A stretch of 48,099 bases of DNA from Rhodospirillales bacterium (GCA_018971565.1 JAGXAO010000004.1:1-48099), one strand, 5' to 3'. Shown: positions 8,538 to 17,742, counted from the first letter of the stretch. Translations and numbers: made by a program. Notes: generated by a model from the letters alone, not told the origin.

Positions 8538-9524
8538 TCAACCTGTTGTGGAAGTTGCAACAACGGCTGCTCCCAGTAAGCCGGGGTCCGGGTGGATGAT
8601 CAGCTTCACGGGCACGTTCTTCAAAAATGCCTCGAAGCGGCCTTTTGCGCTGAAGCGCTGGGCAAAGCCGGTTTTTGGCAAAAGCGCCGCCAACCGGGGG
8701 GCGATACCGCCCGCAATAACCACGGCCTCTGCCCCATGGATCAATGCATAATCGCCCGCGACAGCGCCCAATGCCAGACAGAAACGCTGTATGGCGACGG
8801 CGGCCAGGGGGTCTGTGCCGGAAATTCCGGCCTGCCACACAGCGGTATCTTTGGTGTAAAGCGGCGGTATATTCTGCAAAGCCGCAAAGGCGGCGTAAAT
8901 TTCCAATATGGCGGGGCCAGAGACCACCCGCTCCACTGAGACACGCCCATGCCTGGCACGCAAACGCAGGAGCAGCGCGTCCTCGAATTCGTCCAGGGGC
9001 GCGAAACCGGCATGCCCGCCTTCGCCTTCTATAACATGCGCCCGGCCATTCCGGCGCAACACATGCGCCACGCCCAGCCCGGTGCCGGGGCCAAGCACGG
9101 TAATCACCCCATTTGCGGGCAGATCTTTCTGCGGCCCGGCCAGGTGCTGGTAGTCGCAGGGGTGGAGTTGGGAAAGCGCATGGCCCACGGCGGCGAAATC
9201 GTTCACGAAGCGAAGCGTATTCAGCCTCAATTCTTCTTTCAGCGCGGCGGGGCGGATAACCCAGGGGTTATTCGTCAATTTAAGCACATCGCCATGCACG
9301 GGGCCGGCAATGGCGATGGCAGCCTCTTGAGGTGCTTTACGGCCTAGTTCAGCCTCGAACGCCGCCCAGGCGCCAACAAAACTGTCGTGCTCCTCGGTCT
9401 TGATCTTCACGGCTTTGCTTAGCGAGACGATTTTTTCGCCATCCAGCTCCGCGAGGCAAAAGCGTGCATTCGTGCCGCCAATATCTCCAGCGACGATCTC
9501 ACGAGTTCTGAACATAAAACTCAT
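8538..9524 (-). CDS. glk: glucokinase
   Basis: The enzyme phosphorylates glucose with ATP to glucose 6-phosphate in the cytoplasm. The 328-aa protein has the phosphate-1 motif VAGDIGGTNARF, the catalytic base in FVNDFAAVGHAL, the second ATP motif GPGTGLGVAHV, the zinc-free E-x-GHAGFAP loop (EGEGGHAGFAPLD) and the C-terminal VVIAGGIAPR motif. This is the bacterial Glk (non-ROK) family. An in-frame ATG three codons downstream (MFRTREIV) could be the true start. A terminator separates it from pdxJ, so it has its own promoter. Confidence 0.95.
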   Translation of the reverse strand: MSFMFRTREIVAGDIGGTNARFCLAELDGEKIVSLSKAVKIKTEEHDSFVGAWAAFEAELGRKAPQEAAIAIAGPVHGDVLKLTNNPWVIRPAALKEELRLNTLRFVNDFAAVGHALSQLHPCDYQHLAGPQKDLPANGVITVLGPGTGLGVAHVLRRNGRAHVIEGEGGHAGFAPLDEFEDALLLRLRARHGRVSVERVVSGPAILEIYAAFAALQNIPPLYTKDTAVWQAGISGTDPLAAVAIQRFCLALGAVAGDYALIHGAEAVVIAGGIAPRLAALLPKTGFAQRFSAKGRFEAFLKNVPVKLIIHPDPGLLGAAVVATSTTG

Positions 9525-9567
9525 GTGTTGTTGAAGTTGCCAAATTGCAAAGCGGGAAGCACCAAAG

Positions 9568-9600
9568 AAAATGCCGCTCCCAGGAGGGATGCGGCATTTT
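9568..9600. terminator. hairpin terminator between pdxJ and glk
   Basis: AAAATGCCGC (9568-9577) and GCGGCATTTT (9591-9600) form a perfect 10-bp stem with a 13-nt loop, flanked by A/T runs on both sides. It lies just after the pdxJ stop on the leftward strand. Confidence 0.8.
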
Positions 9601-9625
9601 CTAAAGAAAAATTAATTTAAAAACT

Positions 9626-10339
9626 TCAACGCGTTCGGGCTTCGATCATCAGCCGCTTCATCTCGGCGATGGCGGAGGGCAGGCCGATGAGCAGCGCCTC
9701 GCCGATGAGATAATGGCCGATATTCAGCTCTGCCACCTCCGGCAGTGCCGCGATGGGCGTTACGTTGGCAAAGGTAAGCCCATGCCCGGCATGGCATTCC
9801 AGCCCCACGCTTTCGGCCAGTCTCGCGCCTTCGGTCAGCCGCTCCAATTCACCCAGCTTGCCGTTGGCATAGGCGCCGGTGTGCAGTTCCACCACCTGCG
9901 CGCCCACCTCAGCGGCGGCGTGAATCTGGTCCGGCTCCGGGTCCACGAACAACGAAACGCGGATGCCCGCATCCTTCAGCCGGGCGATGGCCGGGCGCAG
10001 GCTTTCGCGGTGATTGGCCACATCCAGCCCGCCCTCGGTGGTGATCTCGGCCCGGCGCTCGGGCACGATGCAGCAGCCATGCGGCTTCAGCCGGGTGGCG
10101 ATGGCGACCATTTCGGTTGTTGCCGCCATTTCGAAATTCACCGGCTTGCCCGCCCAGGCGCAGATCGCCTCGGCATCGGCATCACGGATATGGCGGCGGT
10201 CCTCGCGCAGATGGATGGTGATGCCATCCATGCCCGAGCCGACGAGAGATTTGGCCACGGTCAGCGGGTCTGGGTGGTTGCCGCCGCGCGCGTTGCGCAA
10301 CGTGGCGACGTGATCGATGTTGACACCGAGGCGGATCAT
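9626..10339 (-). CDS. pdxJ: pyridoxine 5'-phosphate synthase
   Basis: PdxJ condenses 3-amino-1-hydroxyacetone 1-phosphate with deoxyxylulose 5-phosphate, the last ring-forming step of the DXP-dependent vitamin B6 pathway. The 237-aa TIM barrel shows the family start (RLGVNIDHVATLRNARGG), the catalytic HLREDRRHI segment, PERRAEITTEGGLDV and the GHGLTFANV loop. The ATG overlaps the lpd stop by one base (TGATG on the leftward strand), so the two are cotranscribed and probably translationally coupled. Confidence 0.97.
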   Translation of the reverse strand: MIRLGVNIDHVATLRNARGGNHPDPLTVAKSLVGSGMDGITIHLREDRRHIRDADAEAICAWAGKPVNFEMAATTEMVAIATRLKPHGCCIVPERRAEITTEGGLDVANHRESLRPAIARLKDAGIRVSLFVDPEPDQIHAAAEVGAQVVELHTGAYANGKLGELERLTEGARLAESVGLECHAGHGLTFANVTPIAALPEVAELNIGHYLIGEALLIGLPSAIAEMKRLMIEARTR

Positions 10340-11730
10340 CAGATGTGTACCGCCCGGCCGTCCGCCGCCAGGGCGGCTTCCTTCACGGCCTCGCTGAGCG
10401 TGGGGTGAGCGTGGCAGATGCGCGCCACATCTTCGGCGGAGGCGCCGAATTCAATCGCCGTCACGCATTCGGCGATCAGCGCCCCGGCATCCGGGCCGAT
10501 GATATGCGCGCCGAGCAGCTTGTCGTTGGTTTTGTCCGAGAGCAGCTTCACAAAGCCGTCCGTGCTGCCCATGGCGCGGGCGCGGCCATTGGCCATGAAA
10601 GGGAATTTGCCAACTTTATAGGCCACGCCGGCAGCTTTCAGTTCATCCTCGGTCTGGCCCACGGCGGCTACTTCCGGCCAGGTGTAAACCACGCTGGGAA
10701 TGGCGCCATAATTCACATGGCCGTGCTGGCCAGCCAGAATCTCGGCCAGGGCCACGCCTTCATCCTCGGCCTTGTGCGCCAGCATCGGCCCCGCCACCAC
10801 GTCGCCAATGGCGTACACGCCTGGCACATTGGTCTGGAAATGGTTATCGATCTTCACCCGCCCGCGCTCATCGGTCTCAACCCCCGCGGCGGCCAGGTTC
10901 AACCCAGCGGTATAGGCGTAGCGGCCGATGGCGAGCAGAACCATGTCGGCGGTGATGCTCTGGGCCTCGCCGCCTTTGGCTGGCTCAACCGTCAGGTTCA
11001 CCGTCTCGCCCTCAATTCTGGCGGAGGTGACCTTGTGGCCGAGTTTGAACCTGAAGCCCTGCTTGGTGAGAATCTGCTGGAAGCTCTTGGAAATTTCCGA
11101 GTCCATGGTCGGGGTGATCTTGTCCAGAAACTCGACCACGGTGACCTCTGCCCCCAGGCGGCGCCACACGGAGCCCAGCTCCAGCCCGATTACACCGCCG
11201 CCGATGACGACCAGATGGCCGGGCACCTTGCCCAGCTCCAGCGCGCCGGTGGAGGTGACGATGCGCGCCTCATCCACTTCAACGCCCTGCAACGACGCTG
11301 AATCGGAGCCGGTGGCGACGACGATATGGCGGGCGGTGTAGGCCACCCCCGCCACTTCGATCTCGTTTGCGCCGGTGAAGCTGGCGACACCTTTGATCCA
11401 GGTGATCTTGTTTTTTTTGAACAGGAATTCCACGCCCTTGGTGTTGGCGGTTACCACTTCGCCTTTGCGGGCCTGCATCCGGGCAAGGTCCAGTTTGATC
11501 TCGCCGATCTCGATGCCGTGGTCTTTGAAGCTGTGCGCGGCTTCGTGAAAATTCTCGGAGGATTGCAGCAGCGCCTTGGAAGGGATGCAGCCGATATTCA
11601 GGCAGGTGCCGCCCAGGGTTGCGCGTTTTTCAACGCAGGCGACCTTGAAGCCGAGCTGTGCGGCGCGGATGGCGCAGACATAACCGCCCGGCCCGGACCC
11701 GATCACGATGACATCGAAAGCCTCGGCCAT
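10339..11730 (-). CDS. lpd: dihydrolipoyl dehydrogenase (E3)
   Basis: This FAD-dependent enzyme reoxidises dihydrolipoamide in 2-oxoacid dehydrogenases and the glycine cleavage system. The 463-aa protein has an N-terminal FAD fold ([19 protein letters not shown]), the redox disulfide [16 protein letters not shown], the NAD fold ([15 protein letters not shown]), [17 protein letters not shown] and the C-terminal catalytic His-Glu ([13 protein letters not shown]). No E1/E2 genes are adjacent. The glycine cleavage genes 7 kb away also need an L-protein, so this copy could serve either complex; that is inference. Confidence 0.96.
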   Translation of the reverse strand: MAEAFDVIVIGSGPGGYVCAIRAAQLGFKVACVEKRATLGGTCLNIGCIPSKALLQSSENFHEAAHSFKDHGIEIGEIKLDLARMQARKGEVVTANTKGVEFLFKKNKITWIKGVASFTGANEIEVAGVAYTARHIVVATGSDSASLQGVEVDEARIVTSTGALELGKVPGHLVVIGGGVIGLELGSVWRRLGAEVTVVEFLDKITPTMDSEISKSFQQILTKQGFRFKLGHKVTSARIEGETVNLTVEPAKGGEAQSITADMVLLAIGRYAYTAGLNLAAAGVETDERGRVKIDNHFQTNVPGVYAIGDVVAGPMLAHKAEDEGVALAEILAGQHGHVNYGAIPSVVYTWPEVAAVGQTEDELKAAGVAYKVGKFPFMANGRARAMGSTDGFVKLLSDKTNDKLLGAHIIGPDAGALIAECVTAIEFGASAEDVARICHAHPTLSEAVKEAALAADGRAVHI

Positions 11731-11912
11731 ACTTTCTCTCCCAGTGGCAACAGGTTCCCTTACAGGTCATAGCCTTGGTTGCGGCCTGGAACAATTCACC
11801 CAAGGCGGGGCTGCCCAGCATTTTGGGCCTTTCGATTGTTTCATGAACCGATAATCCGCGCCGCCCCGTGGCGCCCCCACATTAGCCCTAGCTTCAACTG
11901 GAGACGAACAAA

Positions 11913-12077
11913 ATGGGCCTGATCCTTCTTATTCTCATACTTATTTTGCTGTTTGGCGGTGGTGGCGGTTATTACGCGCATCGCAGCTATGGCGGATATG
12001 GCTCCGGCGGCGTGCTCGGGCTTGTCATCATCGTGCTGCTGATCGTGTGGCTATTCGGCGGGTTTGCCTATCATTAA
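11913..12077 (+). CDS. DUF3309-like small membrane peptide, 54 aa
   Basis: The ATG at 11913 gives a 54-aa peptide with two hydrophobic segments (LILLILILILLFGGGGG and VLGLVIIVLLIVWLFGG) joined by YYAHRSYGGYGSGG. Hydrophobic-Gly-Tyr/Ser-hydrophobic is the layout of DUF3309 peptides of unknown function. A GGAGACGA ribosome-binding site lies about 8 nt upstream. Its TAA is shared with the convergent gene on the other strand through a TTAA palindrome, so the two reading frames overlap by 4 bp. Confidence 0.7.
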   Translation: MGLILLILILILLFGGGGGYYAHRSYGGYGSGGVLGLVIIVLLIVWLFGGFAYH

Positions 12078-12403
12078 CCAAGCCGGAACCGGGCCTTGGT
12101 AACGGCGTCCTGGTCGAGCGCGGCTTTAATATCCGCCTCGCCCGGCAAGGAGGCCAGCACAACCACCCGGTTGAAATAAGGGGCGGCGCCGGTGGCGCGG
12201 TCCCGGTACAGGGCAGAAAAGGCGTTGGCGGCCGGGCCGCGGGCCGCGCAACAGAAGCAGCCGGGCTGATGGCCGAATTTTGGGGCATGAAAGCGCACGG
12301 CATGGCCTAATTCAGGCATTGCATGGGCGCCTTCCACCAGCACCGCGTCATCCGGGCTGGGTGTACCACCTATATAAACGGGAATACGGCTATCTTTTTC
12401 CAT
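12074..12403 (-). CDS. P-loop-less CobW/COG0523-like CxCC protein, 109 aa
   Basis: From the ATG at 12403 the protein starts MEKDSRIPVYIGGTPSPDD. It contains QPGCFCCAARGPAANAFSALYRD followed by PYFNRVVVLASLPGEADIKAAL and a terminal KARFRLG. The GCxCC-xxRG motif, the following helix, the F-x-RVV strand and the closing F-x-L match the middle of COG0523 (CobW/ZigA) metal-chaperone GTPases. The Walker A loop that should open the domain (GFLGAGKTT type) is absent. It is divergent from metH with only about 38 bp between starts. It could be a stand-alone metal-binding relative or a decayed fragment. An upstream in-frame ATG at 12457 would overlap metH. Confidence 0.6.
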   Translation of the reverse strand: MEKDSRIPVYIGGTPSPDDAVLVEGAHAMPELGHAVRFHAPKFGHQPGCFCCAARGPAANAFSALYRDRATGAAPYFNRVVVLASLPGEADIKAALDQDAVTKARFRLG

Positions 12404-12441
12404 GTATTGGAAATGGGGATGGGGGAGGCTATTTGGCAAGC

Positions 12442-15400
12442 ATGTCAAACCGTCCACACCTGCTTGAGGCCCTTTCCCGTAACGTCCTGCTCTGCGATGG
12501 CGGCATGGGCTCGCGCGTCCAGGCGCTGACGCTTGATATCGAAAAAGACTACTGGGACAAGGAAAACTGCACGGAAGTGCTGAACCTCTCCCGGCCGGAC
12601 CTCGTGCGGGAAATCCATCGCGGCTATTTCGAAGCCGGGTCGGACATGGTGCAGACCAACAGTTTCGGCGGTTCGCCCATCACGCTGGGCGAGTTCGAGC
12701 TGACAGACCGCGCCTTTGAGATCAACAAAATCGCGGGTGAGCTGGCCCGGGAAGCCGCCGAGAGCTTCGCGGACGGCAGGCATCGCTGGGTGGTGGGCTC
12801 CATCGGGCCGGGCACCAAGCTGCCCAGCCTCGGCAATGTTGCCTACGACCCGTTGGAGGAAGCGCTGTTTCTGCAATCCCAGGGACTGCTGGCCGGCGGT
12901 GTGGATGCGATTCTCATCGAAACCTGCCAGGACACGCTGCAGATTAAAGCCGCGGTGAATGGGGCCAAGCGCGCCATCGCCCAGGCTGGGTCCGGCATTC
13001 CCATCTTCGTGCAGGTTACGGTGGAAACCACCGGCACGCTGCTGGTGGGGTCGGACATTGCCGCCGCCGCCACCGTTATCAACGCGCTGGACGTGCCCTT
13101 GATGGGCCTGAACTGCGCCACCGGCCCGCAGGAAATGGCCGAGCATGTCCGCTATCTCTCCCAGAACTGGCCGGGCAAGATTTCCGTGCAGCCCAATGCC
13201 GGGTTGCCGGAGCTGGTGGATGGCGCCACCCATTACCCGCTTGGCGGCGTTGAGATGGCAAGCTGGGTAGAACGCTTCGTGGTGGAGGATGGGGTGAACC
13301 TCATCGGCGGCTGCTGCGGCACCTCTATCCCGCATATCCAGGCGCTGGATGGCATGCTGAAGAAGCTCGGTAACCCGCGCCCGGCGCCCGTTGCGCGCAA
13401 ATTCTTCTGGGTGCCGTCCGTCGCCAGCCTCTATGGCGCCGTGCCGCTGCGTCAGGAGAACAGCTATTTCTCCATCGGCGAGCGCTGCAACGCCAACGGC
13501 TCGAAAAAATGGCGGGAGTTGCAGGAGGCGGGCGATTGGGATGGTTGCGTGGCGATGGGCCGCGAGCAGGTGGCCGAAGCCTCCAACGCGCTGGATATCT
13601 GCACCGCTTTCGTCGGCCGTAACGAAACCGCCGAGATGAACCAGGTCATCACCCGCTTCACCTCCTCCGTCAACGCGCCTCTGGTGATCGATTCCACCGA
13701 AACCCCGGTGATCGAAGCGGCGCTGAAGCTGCATGGCGGCAAGCCAATCATCAACTCGATCAATTTCGAGGATGGCGAGGGCCACGCCACGGATCGTCTG
13801 ATCCTGTCCAGGAAATTCGGCGCGGCGGTGATCGCGCTCACTATCGATGAAGTCGGTATGGCGAAGGAGCCGGAGGACAAGCTGCGTATCGCCACGCGGC
13901 TGGTGGAATTCGCCTGCAATAAATATGGCCTGCCGCAGAGCGACCTGCTGATCGACCCGCTGACCTTCACCATCGCCACCGGCAATGAGGATGACCGCAA
14001 GCTCGGCCTCTGGACGCTGGAAGGCATCAAGATGATCCGGGAAAAATTCCCGGACATTCAGATCATCCTTGGCCTCTCCAACATCTCCTTCGGCCTCAAC
14101 CCCGCCGCGCGCGCGGTGCTGAACTCCGTGTTCCTGGACCATGCGGTGAAAGCCGGCATGACCGGCGCCATCGTGCATGTGTCGAAAATCCGGCCGCTGC
14201 ATCTTATTGACCCGGCAGAGGTGAAGGTATGCGAAGACCTGATCTTCGACCGCCGCGAGGAAGGCTACGACCCGCTGCAAAAACTTCTCGAAATCTTCGC
14301 CGACCGCAAAGCTGTGGACGCCACCAAGAAGAAACGCGCCGAGACCGTGGAGGGAAGGCTGAAGGACCGGATTGTTGATGGCGACCGCAAGGGGCTGAGT
14401 GATGAGCTGGACGAAGCGCTGAAAACCCATACGCCGCTCGAGATCATCAACAACATCCTGCTGGACGGCATGAAGGTGGTGGGCGAGCTGTTCGGCGCTG
14501 GCAAAATGCAGTTGCCCTTCGTGCTGCAATCCGCCGAGACCATGAAGGCTGCCGTGGCCTACCTGGAACCGATGATGGAGCGGGTTGAGGGCGAGGAAAA
14601 AGGCATCATCGTCCTCGCCACCGTGAAGGGCGATGTGCATGATATCGGCAAGAACCTTGTCGACATCATTCTCACCAATAACGGCTACAAGGTCATCAAT
14701 CTCGGCATCAAGGTGCCGCTGGCGGAGATGGTGGCGGCGGCGAAAGAGCATAAGGCCCATGCCATCGGCATGTCCGGCCTCTTGGTGAAATCCACTGTGG
14801 TGATGCGGGAGAATCTTGAGGAGCTATCCCGCCAGGGGCTGGAGATTCCGGTGATGCTGGGCGGTGCCGCGCTTACCCGCAACTATGTCGAGGATGATTG
14901 TGTCGCCTCCTATGCCTCCGGCCGCGTGGCTTATGCGCGTGATGCGTTCGACGGCCTGCATTTGATGGACAAGGTCACTGGCAATGGTTTTGACGAATAC
15001 CTTGCCGCCATCCAGGCCAAGCGCGTGGGTAAATCCCGCAATACCAAGCGGGTTTTGGGGCAGGCGGATGAGAAAGCCTTTGCCCCGGTGGATGTGAAGG
15101 AAGTGCAAGCCCGCCGCCGCCGCCTGAATACAAGCGAGGCCGAAATCACCCCGCCCTTCTGGGGTGCCAAGGTTCTGGAAGCAGCACCCAAGGCGGTGGT
15201 GCCGTTCCTGAACGAGCGTTCGCTCTTTCAGTTCCAGTGGGGTTTTCGCAAGCAGGGCAAGAGCCTGGAGGAATTCATGGGCTGGGCAAGGCAGGAACTG
15301 CGCCCGGTGATGAAGCGTATGCTCGATCTTTGCGAGAAGGACGAGATTCTGCACCCGCAAGCGGCCTATGGCTATTGGAAGGCGGCCGGGCAGGGGAATG

Positions 15401-15927
15401 ATCTGGTTCTGTTCGATGAAGCTGGAACCAGTGAGGTTGCCCGCTTCACCTTGCCGCGCCAGCCCAGGCAGGATGGTGAGTGCATCGCGGATTTCTTCCC
15501 CGATATCGATGACGGGCGCGGTGTGATCGGCTTGCAGGCCGTGACCATGGGGCAGAAAGCCTCCGAGGTGGCGCGGGAATGGTTCGAGGCTAACCGCTAC
15601 CAGGATTATCTTTATCTGCACGGCATCTCGGTTGAAATGGCCGAGGCGCTGGCCGAATACACCCATAAGCGCATCCGTGCCGAGCTTGGCTTCGCGGCGG
15701 AGGACGACCGGGACATGGAGAAAATGCTCTCCCAGGGTTATCGCGGCAGCCGTTATTCCTTCGGCTATCCGGCTTGCCCGAAACTGGAGGATCAGGCGCA
15801 GATCCTGAAACTTTTGGGCGCGGAGCGGATCGGGCTTTCGCTATCGGACGAATATCAGCTCCACCCCGAGCAAAGCACAAGCGCGATTGTGGTGCTGAAC
15901 AGCCACGCAAAATATTTCTCGGTATAA
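12442..15927 (+). CDS. metH: cobalamin-dependent methionine synthase
   Basis: MetH transfers a methyl group from 5-methyltetrahydrofolate through cobalamin to homocysteine. With the ATG at 12442 it is 1161 aa. The domains, in order, are: homocysteine-binding (DGGMGSR near residue 20, zinc Cys in ETCQD near 162 and GGCCG near 289-293); pterin-binding (SYFSIGERCNANGSKKW to about residue 620); cobalamin-binding with His733 in GDVHDIGKN; and the C-terminal AdoMet reactivation domain (HPQAAYGYW). A TTG three codons upstream (12433) lies only 4 nt after GGAGG and may be the real start, because the ATG is 13 nt away. The upstream gap is too short for a large riboswitch. Confidence 0.97.
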   Translation: MSNRPHLLEALSRNVLLCDGGMGSRVQALTLDIEKDYWDKENCTEVLNLSRPDLVREIHRGYFEAGSDMVQTNSFGGSPITLGEFELTDRAFEINKIAGELAREAAESFADGRHRWVVGSIGPGTKLPSLGNVAYDPLEEALFLQSQGLLAGGVDAILIETCQDTLQIKAAVNGAKRAIAQAGSGIPIFVQVTVETTGTLLVGSDIAAAATVINALDVPLMGLNCATGPQEMAEHVRYLSQNWPGKISVQPNAGLPELVDGATHYPLGGVEMASWVERFVVEDGVNLIGGCCGTSIPHIQALDGMLKKLGNPRPAPVARKFFWVPSVASLYGAVPLRQENSYFSIGERCNANGSKKWRELQEAGDWDGCVAMGREQVAEASNALDICTAFVGRNETAEMNQVITRFTSSVNAPLVIDSTETPVIEAALKLHGGKPIINSINFEDGEGHATDRLILSRKFGAAVIALTIDEVGMAKEPEDKLRIATRLVEFACNKYGLPQSDLLIDPLTFTIATGNEDDRKLGLWTLEGIKMIREKFPDIQIILGLSNISFGLNPAARAVLNSVFLDHAVKAGMTGAIVHVSKIRPLHLIDPAEVKVCEDLIFDRREEGYDPLQKLLEIFADRKAVDATKKKRAETVEGRLKDRIVDGDRKGLSDELDEALKTHTPLEIINNILLDGMKVVGELFGAGKMQLPFVLQSAETMKAAVAYLEPMMERVEGEEKGIIVLATVKGDVHDIGKNLVDIILTNNGYKVINLGIKVPLAEMVAAAKEHKAHAIGMSGLLVKSTVVMRENLEELSRQGLEIPVMLGGAALTRNYVEDDCVASYASGRVAYARDAFDGLHLMDKVTGNGFDEYLAAIQAKRVGKSRNTKRVLGQADEKAFAPVDVKEVQARRRRLNTSEAEITPPFWGAKVLEAAPKAVVPFLNERSLFQFQWGFRKQGKSLEEFMGWARQELRPVMKRMLDLCEKDEILHPQAAYGYWKAAGQGNDLVLFDEAGTSEVARFTLPRQPRQDGECIADFFPDIDDGRGVIGLQAVTMGQKASEVAREWFEANRYQDYLYLHGISVEMAEALAEYTHKRIRAELGFAAEDDRDMEKMLSQGYRGSRYSFGYPACPKLEDQAQILKLLGAERIGLSLSDEYQLHPEQSTSAIVVLNSHAKYFSV

Positions 15928-16032
15928 GGGGCTGTTGCATAAATGGGCCGTTGAGGCGCGGCCAGAATTTTTTACGCTGACAGGGCGGGTTTTAAGCCGA
16001 GCTGCGGTGTGCGTGATTATGTCAGCCCCTTA
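15925..16032. repeat. 10-bp inverted repeat spanning the metH/J-protein convergent ends
   Basis: TAAGGGGCTG (15925-15934) starts at the metH stop codon and is matched by CAGCCCCTTA (16023-16032) inside the last codons of the J-domain gene. The left copy continues as GGGGCTGTTGCATAAATGGG, a string that looks like the end of some insertion sequences. The roughly 90 bp between the convergent stops hold no gene. Confidence 0.5.
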
Positions 16033-16904
16033 CGCGGGTTGAAATCTGGCTGCTCCCAACCCTCCAGAAATGTTTTCAGCGCTTCATCAGCAGGGCCCAC
16101 CACTACGCTCAGTTTCACGTGCAGATCGCCCGCCGCGTGTTTGTCGTGCGCCGGCACGCCACGCCCGCGCAGCCGCATTTCAGTGCCGGTTTCGGTGCCG
16201 GGGCGTATGGTCATGGCCACATCGCCCGCCGGGGTGGGAATGGTGATTTTGGCGCCCAGCACGGCTTCCTTCAGCGAAACCGGCACTTCCATATGGATGT
16301 TGCGGCCCACGCGGCGGTAGAATTTATGCGCCGTCACATGCAGCTCTATCAGCGCGTCACCGGCCTGGCCGCCATTTATGCCGGCATCGCCCTTGCCGCG
16401 CAGGCGCAGAGTATGGCCCTCCTCAGTGCCGGGGGGTATCTTCACATCCAGCATACCGCCATCCGGCAGGGTTAAGCGCCGGGTAGCACCCTTCACCGCC
16501 TCCAGAAATCCAACCTCAAGGCTGTATTGGCGGTCGTGCCCCTTGGCTGGGCCACGCGGGCGCTGGTTAAAGATGTTCGAAAACAGATCCTCGAAATCTG
16601 CGCCGCCAGTTGAATGGCCGTGACGCCCGCCCGGCCCGGCCTCGGCATATTGCCGCCAGCCTTGTGCCTGCGGACGTTCGGCGCCTGAGGCGTCAAGCTC
16701 GCCACGGTCAAATTTCGCGCGCTTCTCAGTGTCGCCCAGCAGGTCATAAGCGCTGGAAATGGCCTTGAACGCCTCTTCCGCCTGCTTGTTGCCGGGGTTG
16801 AGGTCCGGATGGTGCTTTTTTGCGAGTTTGCGGTAGGCAGAGCGGATATCCTCCGCACTCGCCGCCTTCTTCACACCCAAAACTTTATACGGATCGTCCG
16901 CCAT
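16017..16904 (-). CDS. J-domain co-chaperone (CbpA/DnaJ-C type)
   Basis: This 295-aa co-chaperone stimulates DnaK ATPase and delivers clients. The N-terminal J domain has His-Pro-Asp at residues 32-34 (KHHPDLNPG). A Gly/Gln-rich linker then leads into two DnaJ C-terminal beta domains (RRLTLPDGGMLDVKIPPGTEEGHTLRLRGKG and KITIPTPAGDVAMTIRPGTETGTEMRLRGRG). The CxxCxGxG zinc domain of DnaJ is missing, so this is a CbpA-like type II J protein. It is the last gene of a leftward run after two receiver genes, 74 bp downstream of them. Confidence 0.93.
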   Translation of the reverse strand: MADDPYKVLGVKKAASAEDIRSAYRKLAKKHHPDLNPGNKQAEEAFKAISSAYDLLGDTEKRAKFDRGELDASGAERPQAQGWRQYAEAGPGGRHGHSTGGADFEDLFSNIFNQRPRGPAKGHDRQYSLEVGFLEAVKGATRRLTLPDGGMLDVKIPPGTEEGHTLRLRGKGDAGINGGQAGDALIELHVTAHKFYRRVGRNIHMEVPVSLKEAVLGAKITIPTPAGDVAMTIRPGTETGTEMRLRGRGVPAHDKHAAGDLHVKLSVVVGPADEALKTFLEGWEQPDFNPRKGLT

Positions 16905-16978
16905 GCTGGTTCCTGCGTCGTGGATATCTTCGATTTATCCCTACATAGGAACCGGCGCCGTGGTTTATCAACGGTTCG

Positions 16979-17350
16979 TCATCCGGCTGCTTCGCGGCGT
17001 GCCACCAGCTGTTTAATTTGGGCGAGAAGGAATTGGTGATCAAAGGGCGGCTCATCTTCCGGCCCTTCCTCGCACAGCGCGCTGGCCTTCGCAGCCACCT
17101 TCGCGACAGAGCCGCAGAGCACCACCTCGATATTCGGATGCTCCGCGCGCGCCCATTGCGCCAGCTCGAACCCGATCTGCCCACGGGAAAACAAGATATC
17201 CACGGCAAGTCCGTCAGAAATCAGCTTTCGCGCTTCCTCCAGATTGGCGCCTTCCGCCACGCTGTATCCGCATCCACGCAGATATTCAGCAACGGGATGA
17301 CGGATGAGGACATCCGGATCAACCAGCAGCACGCGTATTGTTTCGCTCAT
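16979..17350 (-). CDS. degenerate single-domain receiver protein, 123 aa
   Basis: The start was set at the ATG at 17350 (MSETIRVLLVDPDVLIRHPVAEYL), which overlaps the upstream receiver gene by 4 bp (ATGA). The fold matches a CheY-like receiver. However, the strand that should carry the phosphoacceptor reads VDILFSRGQIG, so the Asp is replaced by Arg at about residue 56, and the acidic pair is D-P-D rather than two adjacent acids. The conserved Lys loop is also not evident. It probably cannot be phosphorylated and may bind or titrate a partner. Pairing with the intact receiver next door suggests a joint role. Confidence 0.8.
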   Translation of the reverse strand: MSETIRVLLVDPDVLIRHPVAEYLRGCGYSVAEGANLEEARKLISDGLAVDILFSRGQIGFELAQWARAEHPNIEVVLCGSVAKVAAKASALCEEGPEDEPPFDHQFLLAQIKQLVARREAAG

Positions 17351-17742
17351 GCCTGGTTCAACCTCAACATGTCGAGCGCCATTTTCGCCGCGGCCTCCAG
17401 CCGGTAGGGCTTCGGCAGAAAGCGGCCCAGTTCCAGAATATTCCGTGGCCCGGGGTTGGCGGAAGTGATGATGCGTTTGATGTAGGGATATGTCTGGATC
17501 ACACGGGTCATCAGCTCCGTGCCATTCATGGAGCCAGGCATGGTGATATCCGTGACGATGAGGTCTGGCTTGCCGCCCGCCTGAAGAAACGACCACGCTT
17601 CATCGGCATTGCTCGCCTCCACCACTTTCAGCCCAACGGCGCGAAGTTCTTCCGCCAGCATCATACGAATAATGGGCTCGTCTTCAACCAGCAGCACCTG
17701 GTTCGGGGTAAGTGTATCGCTGAACTGGCTGGCGGGAAGCAT
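17347..17742 (-). CDS. single-domain response regulator (CheY-like)
   Basis: This 131-aa protein is a receiver domain with no output domain. It shows the acidic cluster (LLVEDEPIIR, residues 20-22), phosphoacceptor Asp65 in LIVTDITMPGSMNG, the switch Ser/Thr in RIITSANPG and Lys111 in FLPKPYR. The -LPKPY- ending resembles FixJ/CheY-type receivers that follow hybrid kinases. No histidine kinase is in the window, so its partner is unknown. It is translationally coupled to the degenerate receiver downstream. Confidence 0.92.
   Translation of the reverse strand: MLPASQFSDTLTPNQVLLVEDEPIIRMMLAEELRAVGLKVVEASNADEAWSFLQAGGKPDLIVTDITMPGSMNGTELMTRVIQTYPYIKRIITSANPGPRNILELGRFLPKPYRLEAAAKMALDMLRLNQA

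Noticed and set aside
12280-12441. Upstream extension of the metH frame
   Set aside because: The extra 54 codons do not look like MetH and overlap the divergent CxCC gene; homology begins at the 12442 ATG.
12445-14760. 771-codon open frame antisense to metH
   Set aside because: It lies fully opposite metH, whose domains are all recognisable. GC-rich codon bias makes long antisense frames common, and the translation is low-complexity His/Gly/Leu with no known motif.
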